From Pirellulaceae bacterium (lineage in GTDB: Bacteria > Planctomycetota > Planctomycetia > Pirellulales > Thermoguttaceae), in the NCBI GenBank assembly GCA_012744395.1, contig JAAYCB010000370.1:1-49367 (forward strand): a DNA stretch of 49,367 nt. Direction: 5' to 3'. Numbering within the stretch: the first letter of the stretch is position 1; each line of letters begins with the position of its first letter. The position numbers and the translations under genes are program-made. Under the pieces are notes generated by a model. It was not told where the DNA came from. It searched no databases and saw only the letters and a list, made by a program, of their open reading frames with translations. This document shows positions 1 through 7,442 of the stretch, piece by piece.

Positions 1-381
1 ATCCTCCAATTTACAATTTAACTACATCCACCGCATGATTTCTTCCAGAGAGCTTGGCAATCGCTAAAATACGGCAAGCCCTCGGCGAACGACTGGCGCA
101 CAATCGACCGGAGTTTCGTCGCGGAGAACCGTGCAGCCGACCCATCGGATTACGGACCGGCTTGGGGGGAGCGAACGTGCCTGAGTGCGATTCCGAGTCG
201 TCTCGGATCAGCCCGCCCTCGCGAGTCGCACATGGCGAGCCAACACCGGCGGCGGACGCGCGTGTTGCCTCGGCGAGCAGATCTGCCCCATCGACTGCCC
301 GAATCCTACCGGCGGCAAGCGGCACTGTCAACCCTTGACAGCCGCAAGAGGGGGGCGTCTGCCCGGCTCCGCATTCCGCCT
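1..381. other. Gene-free stretch at left edge
   Basis: I see no convincing gene here. The open frames on both strands have arginine- and proline-rich translations without domain motifs, as expected for non-coding high-G+C DNA. The only structure I can point to is the hairpin just beyond the gdhA stop codon (separate entry). Confidence 0.5.
319..345 (-). terminator. Hairpin downstream of gdhA, possible terminator
   Basis: A perfect 7-bp inverted repeat (CTGTCAA, loop CCC, TTGACAG) is extended by a GCGG/CCGC pairing across a 2-nt bulge, giving about 11 bp of stem. It lies 37 nt past the gdhA stop codon. There is no U-rich tail, so it may be a 3' protective hairpin rather than a classical intrinsic terminator. 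Confidence 0.35.
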
Positions 382-1767
382 TCAGACGATGCCCTGCTGC
401 ACCATCGCGTCGGCGACTTTGACGAAGCCTGCCACATTGGCCCCTTGAACGTAGTTGACGAACGAACCGGTCTTGCCGTAGCGGACGCAGCTTTCGTGAA
501 TCGATCGCATGATCGTCCTGAGCTGGCCATCGACCTCGCCTCGGGCGCGGCGCAGGCAGCCGCTGTTCTGCGACATTTCGAGTCCCGACACGGTCACCCC
601 GCCGGCGTTGGCCGCCTTGCCGGGACCGTAGAGGATCTTGGCATCCAGGAATACGTCGACCGCCTCGTCGCTCGACGGCATATTCGCCCCCTCGCTGACA
701 CAGATGCAGCCATTCTTGACCAGCGTCAAGGCGTCCTCCCGATCGATCTCGTTCTGTGTGGCGCTGGGAAACGCCAGGTCGCACGGGACACTCCAGGGTT
801 TCTCGTTTTCGCGGTATTCAGCGCCGCGGTAGCGTTCGGCATATTCGCGGATCCGGCCGCGGCGGACGTTCTTCAGTTCCATCACCCAGGCCAGCTTCTC
901 TTCGTCGATGCCGTCGGGATCGTAGATCATTCCCGTGGAATCCGAGAGCGTGACCACCTTGGCGCCGAGTTGCAGCAGCTTCTCCACGGTGTACTGGGCG
1001 ACATTGCCCGAGCCCGAGACCACGGCCACCTTGCCCTGGATGCCTTCGCCCCGCGTTGCGAGCATCTCTTCCGCGAAATACGCGGCACCGTAGCCGGTGG
1101 CTTCCGGGCGGATCAGCGAGCCGCCGAAGCTCAAGCCCTTGCCGGTGAGCACGCCGTTGAAGCGGTTGGCAAGCTTCTTGTACTGCCCGAACAGGTAGCC
1201 GATTTCGCGGCCGCCGACGCCGATGTCGCCCGCCGGCACATCGGTGTCCGGCCCGATATGGCGGAACAGCTCGTTCATGAACGCCTGGCAGAATCGCATC
1301 ACTTCGTGGTCGCTCTTCCCCTTCGGGTTGAAGTCGGAGCCTCCCTTGGCGCCGCCCATCGAGAGCGTTGTCAGACTGTTCTTGAAGGTCTGCTCGAAGG
1401 CGAGGAACTTCAGCACGCCCAGGTTGACCGTGGGGTGGAACCGCAAACCGCCCTTGTACGGCCCGATCGCGCTGTTCATCTCCACCCGGTAGCCGCGGTT
1501 GATCTGCACCTCGCCGCGATCGTCGATCCAGGCCACGCGGAACAGGATCACCCGTTCGGGCTCGACGATCCGCTCGAGGATTTTCGCCTCGCGGTACGCC
1601 GGCGTGGCGTCGACGACCGGCATGATCGACTCGACGACCTCCCGGACCGCCTGGTGGAATTCCGGCTCCCCGGGATTCCTGGCGATCACCTGATCCATGA
1701 AGCCGGCGACCGCCGAAGCGTGACGCGGGCTGGGGCGGTTCTCCACCCCAGAGACGAACTGAGACAT
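382..1767 (-). CDS. gdhA: Glutamate dehydrogenase (hexameric, probably NADP-dependent)
   Basis: 461 residues, the usual length for the hexameric class. The enzyme reversibly aminates 2-oxoglutarate to glutamate in the cytoplasm and is an ammonium-assimilation step. Seen in sequence: the substrate-site run YKGGLRFHP with Lys105, the QTFKNSL segment with Lys129, the catalytic-lysine motif GGAKGGSDFNPKGKSD with Lys141, and a Rossmann motif GSGNVAQ. The start is the ATG of MSQFVSG, 9 nt after a GGAGG ribosome site; the frame is open 21 codons further upstream but without such a site. It follows the 104-residue unknown gene by 40 nt and is probably cotranscribed with it from the sigma-54-type site near 2228. 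The usual C-terminal SW-type segment reads GCLRRARGEVD here, slightly off the family norm. Confidence 0.96.
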   Translation of the reverse strand: MSQFVSGVENRPSPRHASAVAGFMDQVIARNPGEPEFHQAVREVVESIMPVVDATPAYREAKILERIVEPERVILFRVAWIDDRGEVQINRGYRVEMNSAIGPYKGGLRFHPTVNLGVLKFLAFEQTFKNSLTTLSMGGAKGGSDFNPKGKSDHEVMRFCQAFMNELFRHIGPDTDVPAGDIGVGGREIGYLFGQYKKLANRFNGVLTGKGLSFGGSLIRPEATGYGAAYFAEEMLATRGEGIQGKVAVVSGSGNVAQYTVEKLLQLGAKVVTLSDSTGMIYDPDGIDEEKLAWVMELKNVRRGRIREYAERYRGAEYRENEKPWSVPCDLAFPSATQNEIDREDALTLVKNGCICVSEGANMPSSDEAVDVFLDAKILYGPGKAANAGGVTVSGLEMSQNSGCLRRARGEVDGQLRTIMRSIHESCVRYGKTGSFVNYVQGANVAGFVKVADAMVQQGIV

Positions 1768-1807
1768 GATGGGGATCCTCCGTGGAATCGCGCGGTCGTG
1801 CAAACGC

Positions 1808-2122
1808 TCACCTGGCTGTCGAGGCATCACAAAAACGGTGCACGTAGTCGAGATAATGCTTCAGCAGCCAGAACTTCTCGAGAAACTCCGGCCAGCCGCA
1901 GGGAGGGACAAAACCCTTGGCCATCTCCGGCAGAACGATTCCACCGGGGGTCACGCTTTGCCGCAACTCGTCCCACAGATCGTCCCAGACCGCCAAGGCT
2001 TCCTCGTTGACCGAGGCCACCACGTAGCGGAGGTTCTTCAAGGCCCGCTCAGGGTCGCGGCCGTCGCAGCCAAGCACACCCCTCAATCGGGCCTCCCAAG
2101 CCGTCTGCGATGGATCGGACAC
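1808..2122 (-). CDS. Conserved-looking hypothetical protein, 104 aa
   Basis: I do not recognise this protein. It starts at a GTG with an AGGAGG ribosome site 7 nt upstream, which is the strongest such site in this area and the main evidence for a real gene. The product is small, soluble and mixed alpha, rich in Trp, Leu and Glu, with a C-terminal half (residues about 65-100) carrying PPCGWPEFLEKFW and LKHYLDYVHRFC. No signal peptide or membrane segment is visible. It sits 40 nt before gdhA on the same strand, so it is likely the first gene of the gdhA operon. A role in nitrogen metabolism is inference from position only. Confidence 0.7.
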   Translation of the reverse strand: MSDPSQTAWEARLRGVLGCDGRDPERALKNLRYVVASVNEEALAVWDDLWDELRQSVTPGGIVLPEMAKGFVPPCGWPEFLEKFWLLKHYLDYVHRFCDASTAR

Positions 2123-2219
2123 CGGTGGACCTCCTGTTGATCGAGTGCGCCGGGGCGGGTTGCATGAAATCGGCCCGGCCCCATCTGCCCGGCGACAACG
2201 TAATCCATACGTTTTGCCG

Positions 2220-2236
2220 TGCACGTGCCGTGCCAA
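2220..2236 (-). promoter_or_regulatory. Candidate sigma-54 (-24/-12) promoter for the gdhA operon
   Basis: On the minus strand the sequence reads TTGGCACG, four bases, then GTGCA. This matches the sigma-54 consensus TTGGCACG-N4-TTGCA except at one base and keeps the diagnostic GG-N10-GC spacing. It would start transcription near 2208, leaving about 85 nt of leader before the GTG at 2122. An NtrC-type sigma-54 activator is encoded at 42109-43521. Sequence match is direct; function is inference. Confidence 0.5.
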
Positions 2237-2428
2237 ACTAAACGAATCGATTGAACTCGATCGAAATTGTTTATTTACAGATAGTTGCGTCGCCTGGCCG
2301 GCCTCCGGGGAAGGCCTCGGTTGCGGCCCCGCATGGTGTCAGCCGAACACAGAGCGCCCCCCAGCGGCCCGATAACGAACACCCGAAACTGAATCGCTCC
2401 AAGAGGTTAGGAGCATGTTCAATTCTTG

Positions 2429-2462
2429 AGCACCGCTGGCGCTCAGCGTGCACAGCGGCGCT
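2429..2462 (-). terminator. Hairpin downstream of the WbpM-like gene
   Basis: A 10-bp stem (AGCACCGCTG against CAGCGGCGCT, one G-T wobble) with a 14-nt loop lies about 50 nt past the stop codon at 2513. It has no U-run, so terminator function is only plausible. Confidence 0.3.
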
Positions 2463-2512
2463 GCCGCACCGGTTGCCTGCCCTCAGTCCCGACCGCATCG
2501 GGCAGCGCTCCC

Positions 2513-4447
2513 CTATGCGGCTGCCCGCGTCTGGCCAGCCCGCTCCTGCGGCGGGACGTACTCCGAAACGAGCCGCCGGAGACTGTCCAGCACGACCGCT
2601 TGCGGCTCGTCGGCGAGGCGTTCGAGATGTTCCACAGCGCGGCGGACCGCGTGCGGATCGCGGTGCTTGGAATCGGCGATCACGATCTTGGGGTGCCGCG
2701 TGGGCACGTGGGTTTCCCCCTCGGCGTGCAGCTCCTCGTAGAGTTTCTCACCCGGCCGCAGGCCGCTGATTTCGATCTCGATGTCGTCCCGCACGCGCAA
2801 GCCGGACAGCCGGATCATGTCGGCGGCCAGGTCGATGATCCGCACGGGCTCGCCCATGTCGAGGAGCAGAATCTCCCCGTCGTTGCCGATCACTCCCGCC
2901 TGGATCACCAGCCGCGCGGCTTCGGGGATCGTCATGAAGAACCGCTCCATCCGCGGATCGGTGACGGTCACCGGCCCGCCCGCGGCAATTTGCTGACGGA
3001 AGACGGGGACCACGCTGCCGGCCGAGTCGAGCACGTTGCCGAAACGGACGGTCATGAACCGGCAGGCCGACGTGCCGGCGAGCGATTGGACGTACATTTC
3101 GGCGGCGCGTTTGCAGGCGCCCATCACGCTCGTGGGGTTGACGGCCTTGTCCGTCGAGATCATCACGAACGACTCCACACCGTGGTCCGGCGCCAAGTCG
3201 GCCAGTCGCCGCGTGGCGCTGACGATGTTCTTGACGGCTTCGCCGGCGTGCGATTCCATCAGGGGCACGTGCTTGTAGGCGGCCGCGTGAAAGACGATCT
3301 GCGGCCGCTGCTCGCGGAGAATCGCGGCGATCCGGCGACGGTCCAGGATGTCGGCCATGCAGACCTGGATCTGCGCCTCCGGCATCCGCTTGCGCAACTG
3401 CCGCTCGAGGAAGAACTGGCCCGTTTCCGAGCGATCGACGAGCACCAGCCGCTTGGGCTTGAATCCGAGCAGCTGCCGGCAGATTTCCGAGCCGATGCTG
3501 CCGGCGCTGCCGGTGACCAACAGCGTTCGCCCTTCGAGCCACTGGCGGAGGCTCGACATCTCCAATTCGACCGGCTCCCGCCGCAACAGGTCGTCGATGG
3601 CCACCGGCCGGGGGCGGATCACGACCGTCCCGTGGATCAGTTGCTGGTAGCTGGGAAGGACTTTGACGCCGATCGACTGCCGCTGGGCCTCGTCGACGAG
3701 CTGCCGGACCTGTTTTCCCGAAAGCGCGTCGCCCACGATCAGCACTTCGGCCACGCCGTGGCGGAGGGCCAGCGGGCAGGCGTCTTCCAAGCCGCCGATC
3801 ACGCGGACGCCGCCGATCCGCGTCCCGATCCGCCGCCGGTCGACGTCGATCACGCCGGCAACGTGGTAGGCCGAGCGGCGGCTGCCCTGGATCGCCCGCA
3901 CGAGCGCCTCGCCGGACGGGTTGGCCCCGACGATCAACGTCGGCTGCTTGTCCCCGAGGAGGAACAGGGGCAGGCTTCGCTCCTGGATCACCCGCAACAG
4001 CCCGCGGAGCCCGGCGACGACGACAATCGTCGTGCCCCAGTCGAGCAGGAAGACGGCCCGGGGCGTGGGCCGGTTGGCGAGGAACAGCCGCTCGACGAGC
4101 ACCATCAGCACGATGCTCACGGTGACCGCCTCGACGAGCGTGATGATGTCGTCGAACGTCACGAACCGCGCCCAGCCGCGGAGCAGGCCGAACCAGGCGA
4201 AGACGACGAGCTTGATGAGCACGGCCGCTTCCACGGCCGACCAGAATCGCCACATCTCCCGCGGCCCGAGCTGCCCCTCGAAGCGCAGGTAGTGGCTCAC
4301 GTAGAACGTGCCGACGAAGATCGGCAAGAGGATCAGCATTGCCAGCCCGCGCCGCGCAAGCCAGGGCATCTGCCGGCCGAAGTGGACGATCCACGGCGCG
4401 GAGCCTTCCCCAGCGTCAACCGCGGCTTGACTGTGAAATCCGTTCAA
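2513..4447 (-). CDS. Polysaccharide biosynthesis protein, FlaA1/WbpM/CapD-type nucleoside-diphosphate sugar dehydratase-epimerase
   Basis: 644 residues, typical for membrane-bound WbpM-type enzymes that modify UDP-N-acetyl sugars (4,6-dehydration/epimerisation) for polysaccharide synthesis. Residues about 33-155 hold four hydrophobic segments. Residues about 168-290 form a first CoA-binding-like Rossmann domain (LIVGANPSGEALVR). The catalytic short-chain dehydrogenase domain starts near 308 with TGSAGSIGSE. The active-site region is STDKAVNPTSVMGACK: Ser431, Met442 in place of the usual SDR tyrosine, and Lys446, the Ser-Met-Lys arrangement known for this family. It is the last gene of the leftward exopolysaccharide operon, 27 nt after the polymerase/ligase gene. 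The exact sugar substrate cannot be read from the sequence. Confidence 0.92.
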   Translation of the reverse strand: MNGFHSQAAVDAGEGSAPWIVHFGRQMPWLARRGLAMLILLPIFVGTFYVSHYLRFEGQLGPREMWRFWSAVEAAVLIKLVVFAWFGLLRGWARFVTFDDIITLVEAVTVSIVLMVLVERLFLANRPTPRAVFLLDWGTTIVVVAGLRGLLRVIQERSLPLFLLGDKQPTLIVGANPSGEALVRAIQGSRRSAYHVAGVIDVDRRRIGTRIGGVRVIGGLEDACPLALRHGVAEVLIVGDALSGKQVRQLVDEAQRQSIGVKVLPSYQQLIHGTVVIRPRPVAIDDLLRREPVELEMSSLRQWLEGRTLLVTGSAGSIGSEICRQLLGFKPKRLVLVDRSETGQFFLERQLRKRMPEAQIQVCMADILDRRRIAAILREQRPQIVFHAAAYKHVPLMESHAGEAVKNIVSATRRLADLAPDHGVESFVMISTDKAVNPTSVMGACKRAAEMYVQSLAGTSACRFMTVRFGNVLDSAGSVVPVFRQQIAAGGPVTVTDPRMERFFMTIPEAARLVIQAGVIGNDGEILLLDMGEPVRIIDLAADMIRLSGLRVRDDIEIEISGLRPGEKLYEELHAEGETHVPTRHPKIVIADSKHRDPHAVRRAVEHLERLADEPQAVVLDSLRRLVSEYVPPQERAGQTRAAA

Positions 4448-4474
4448 TCGAGTCCCTCTCCGATCGGAAGCCTG

Positions 4475-7375
4475 TCAGCGTCGGTAAACCGTCATCGGCG
4501 GGCCGGTCTCCGCCCCCGGCGCGGGGATCACCGGCAGCGTGCTCGGCCCGGGCACGTGGCGCCGCGCCTCATGGTAGTCTCCCCGTGGAATCGCCGGGAT
4601 CGCCGGTTTGCGGGCGCTCAAGCCGTGGGGGTCGAGAATCCGCTTTTTGACGTCGGCCAGGCGGCGCCTGGCCGGCAGGTGGTCGGGCTTGCAGCGCACG
4701 CACCACGCCAGGTGTTCCTCCGAATCGTCGAGCTGCCCGGCATCCGCCAGCAGGCAGCCCGCCTTGTAGCGGGCGCGGAAATTGTTGGGATTGCACTCCG
4801 CCGCCCGCACAGCGCAGGCGACCGCCTCCCGAGTTTGCCCCAGGTCGACCCGCGCCGCCATGGCTTGCAGCCAGTGTTCCGCTGCCTGCTCGCGGGCCCC
4901 GCCATCGGCGTCGTGGCTGGCTTCCCCTTCGGCCCGCTGCGCGTAGACGGCCAGCAGTGGCACGAGTTGCTCGGGCGCGGCGATCCGGCGGTAGCGGTGG
5001 TACATGTACTGCAAGGCATCGAGATCCGGCTGGAACTGCTCGAGGAAGAAGCCGATCTCCTGGTGCAGGGCCGCTGCGGCGGTGCGGCCGGCCATCCAGT
5101 CGATCACCTGGCGCTGGTAGATCGGCCCGGCCTCGAATGACCGTTTCCAGTAGGCCAGCCCCTCCTCGGGCCGGCCGGCCAGCCAGGCCTCCCGCCCCGC
5201 GTGGAACAGGACCGTGCCGTCGTGGCGGCGGACGCACAGCGCCTGCTCCACGTAGGCCGATTTGGCCGCCCCCCGGGCCCCTTCCAGAAAACAGAGTTCG
5301 CCCAGGTAGAGATAGCCCTCGCCCAGCAACGGGCAGAGGTTCAGCGCTTGCCTCGTATGGTCGAGCGCTCGGTCCAGGTACACGTAGTGTTCCCCGACCG
5401 CCCTGGCGAGCCATGCGTTCAACTCGGCGCGCGAGCCATAGTCGGCCGCGATCGCCGCGTCGCGAATCTGGCTCAGCGGCATGCGGTTGACGGCCGTCTC
5501 CTGGGCGAAATGAAACAGCCGCATGTAGCTCGCCGCCAAGGCAAGCTGGGCCCGCGCGTGCCGTGGATTCCAGCGGACGGTCTCCAGCAACTCGGCCGCC
5601 ATCCGCTCTTCGGCGTCGATTTCGGCGGCCTTCCGGGCCGCCTCGGCCTTCTCCTCGGCGGCCGCCAGCGCCGCCGGGTCTTCCGGCGGCAGTTCCTCGT
5701 CAGCCGCCGGTTTCGCCCCCGCCTGCAAGTACGCCGCGCGGCTCAGCCGCTCGTAGTTGAGCCAATGCGATTCGGCTCCCAGCGGCCCGACCTCCGCGCT
5801 GATCATCCAGACGCCCAGGCCCCCCGCCGCCGCGGCCGCAAGCCAGGCGGCCGCCCGGGGCAGCACGAACCGGTCGCGCTGGCGGCGCTCCACGCCGCGC
5901 GTGAATTGCCTCAGCCGGCAGACGCAGGCCGCGATGATCACGGCAATCACCATGCAGCCGGGCGCGTACCAGACGAAATCAACCGCGCTGTGGGCCGCGC
6001 TCACCAGCAGCACGCTCGCCGCGGCGCCCGCGGCGGCGAACATCCGCGTCGACGCCGCGCTGCGCAGCGCGGCGAGCGACCAGTAGCCGCAGACGGCGAT
6101 CGCCAGGCCCATCAGGACAGCGCCGGCCAGGCCGGCTTCCAGGACGACCTGGAGATAACCGTTCTCAGCATGGGTGTAGTATTCGGCGTTGCCGCGGTCT
6201 TGGAGATACATCGGGTAGACCTCGCGGAAACTGCCGATCCCGGAACCAGCCCAGCGGAAATCCGGGATTGCCGCCAGGGTCGCCTTCCAGATCGTTCGCC
6301 GCCCCCCGCTCCGATCGACCTCGTCCCAGGAGCCGGATGCCAGGCCCTCCCAGCGGTCCGTCACCCGGTCGTGGCCGACGATCGAGAGCGACGCCGCCAG
6401 CAGCAGGGCAACGGCGGCCAGTCCGAGGGCGAACCGCCCGCGCAGCGATCCCCCCCGGTAACAGACGGCAATGCTCGCTGCCGCCGCCAGCCCCCCGGCA
6501 ATCGCCCCGCCGCGGGAGAGGCTCAGGAGAATCCCGAAGACCAGCACGCCGAGGGCGATCAGCCGGGTGCCGGCGCCGAAATCGCCGACCCGCGGCGGAC
6601 TGCTCGCCGTGCGGAATCCAGCCGCCTCCCGCCGGCCGCGCCGCAGGCCGTCTTGGACCCACCAGACGACCGGTCCGAGCCCCATCGCCAGGAAATGGGC
6701 AAAGTGGTTTCGATTCGTGAACGCCCCCTTGGCCCCGTCGGAAGTGCCCGCGAAGGGATGCTCGTAAACCCAGAAGAACTTCTCGTTGCCCGCCAGGTAT
6801 TGGACGATCCCCAGCGCCGCCATGGCCAGCGCGGAGAGCGCCGCGAAGCGGAGCAGCCTCTCGACGTCGTCGAGGTTGCGGATGCGTTGCACGGTGACCC
6901 AGAAGACGATCGCGTAGCAGAGGAGCAGCACCAGGCCGGCCCGGGTCGGCCCGGGCGTAAGCGAGATCAGCCGCCAAGGGCCGAGGCCCGACTCCGACGC
7001 CGCGCGATCCCAGAGGGGGAGCAACTCCGCGGTCCTTGGCGCGAGCCGCGCGAGCCAGCCATCCGGCAGCGGGGTCAGCTGCACGGCGACCAGCCCGATC
7101 GCCGCGAGCAGCAGCAGGTGGGCCGCCGAGCGCCGCCAGTACGGCCGCTCGATCAGGCATTGGCGGCACCACCAGGCGGTCGCCGCGGTGGCGGCCGCCA
7201 CCGCGAGGGTGAAATGCCCCAGGGCGTGCCGGCCGCCGAGGATCATCGGAACGACAAAGATGCAGCCGGCCAACGAGGCGTCGACGGCGCCCAGCAGCAA
7301 TCCCGCCCAGCGCTCCGGGCCGGCCGCCGCTGGATGCCGCGAGTTCAGTTCTGTGAAGGTCGTTTCAAAGGCCAT
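4475..7375 (-). CDS. O-antigen ligase/polymerase (Wzy_C) membrane protein with C-terminal TPR region
   Basis: 966 residues counting from the MAFETTF start; the frame is open 76 codons further but that part overlaps the kinase gene and is basic and low-complexity. The N-terminal half has about 10-12 membrane segments. Family signatures are GAFTNRNHFAHFLAMG near residue 218-233, and the Wzy_C loop with RRTIWKATLAAIPDF, GSGIGSFREVYP and YTHAENGYLQVVLEAG. From about residue 590 a soluble part begins with an acidic Glu/Ala-rich linker and then TPR-like helices (ARAQLALAASYMRL, AEHWLQAMAARVD, NNFRARYKAGCLLADAG). It probably polymerises or ligates undecaprenyl-linked glycan in the inner membrane; the TPR part may organise the export complex. 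Fusion with TPRs is common in this family. Confidence 0.88.
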   Translation of the reverse strand: MAFETTFTELNSRHPAAAGPERWAGLLLGAVDASLAGCIFVVPMILGGRHALGHFTLAVAAATAATAWWCRQCLIERPYWRRSAAHLLLLAAIGLVAVQLTPLPDGWLARLAPRTAELLPLWDRAASESGLGPWRLISLTPGPTRAGLVLLLCYAIVFWVTVQRIRNLDDVERLLRFAALSALAMAALGIVQYLAGNEKFFWVYEHPFAGTSDGAKGAFTNRNHFAHFLAMGLGPVVWWVQDGLRRGRREAAGFRTASSPPRVGDFGAGTRLIALGVLVFGILLSLSRGGAIAGGLAAAASIAVCYRGGSLRGRFALGLAAVALLLAASLSIVGHDRVTDRWEGLASGSWDEVDRSGGRRTIWKATLAAIPDFRWAGSGIGSFREVYPMYLQDRGNAEYYTHAENGYLQVVLEAGLAGAVLMGLAIAVCGYWSLAALRSAASTRMFAAAGAAASVLLVSAAHSAVDFVWYAPGCMVIAVIIAACVCRLRQFTRGVERRQRDRFVLPRAAAWLAAAAAGGLGVWMISAEVGPLGAESHWLNYERLSRAAYLQAGAKPAADEELPPEDPAALAAAEEKAEAARKAAEIDAEERMAAELLETVRWNPRHARAQLALAASYMRLFHFAQETAVNRMPLSQIRDAAIAADYGSRAELNAWLARAVGEHYVYLDRALDHTRQALNLCPLLGEGYLYLGELCFLEGARGAAKSAYVEQALCVRRHDGTVLFHAGREAWLAGRPEEGLAYWKRSFEAGPIYQRQVIDWMAGRTAAAALHQEIGFFLEQFQPDLDALQYMYHRYRRIAAPEQLVPLLAVYAQRAEGEASHDADGGAREQAAEHWLQAMAARVDLGQTREAVACAVRAAECNPNNFRARYKAGCLLADAGQLDDSEEHLAWCVRCKPDHLPARRRLADVKKRILDPHGLSARKPAIPAIPRGDYHEARRHVPGPSTLPVIPAPGAETGPPMTVYRR

Positions 7376-7442
7376 TTTCTCGAGCCGTCTTTCCTGGATC
7401 GTCTCGGCCGCCGCACGCGCCGCGGGCGGTTCCGCCCGCCGA

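Larger units (their letters stand above)
2123..2512. other. Intergenic region before the gdhA operon
   Basis: No gene seen. It holds the sigma-54-type element (2220-2236), an AT-rich stretch at about 2237-2285 with TCGAT-containing repeats that could be activator or IHF-type sites, and a hairpin near 2429-2462 beyond the sugar-epimerase gene. Confidence 0.5.

Noticed and set aside
232..2010. Long plus-strand open frame opposite gdhA
   Set aside because: Anti-sense shadow of gdhA and its neighbour; His/Arg/Asp-rich translation, no motifs, no ribosome site.
4956..4975. TGGCAC sequence resembling half of a sigma-54 site
   Set aside because: Lies inside the polymerase gene, lacks correct GC spacing and has no gene downstream on that strand.
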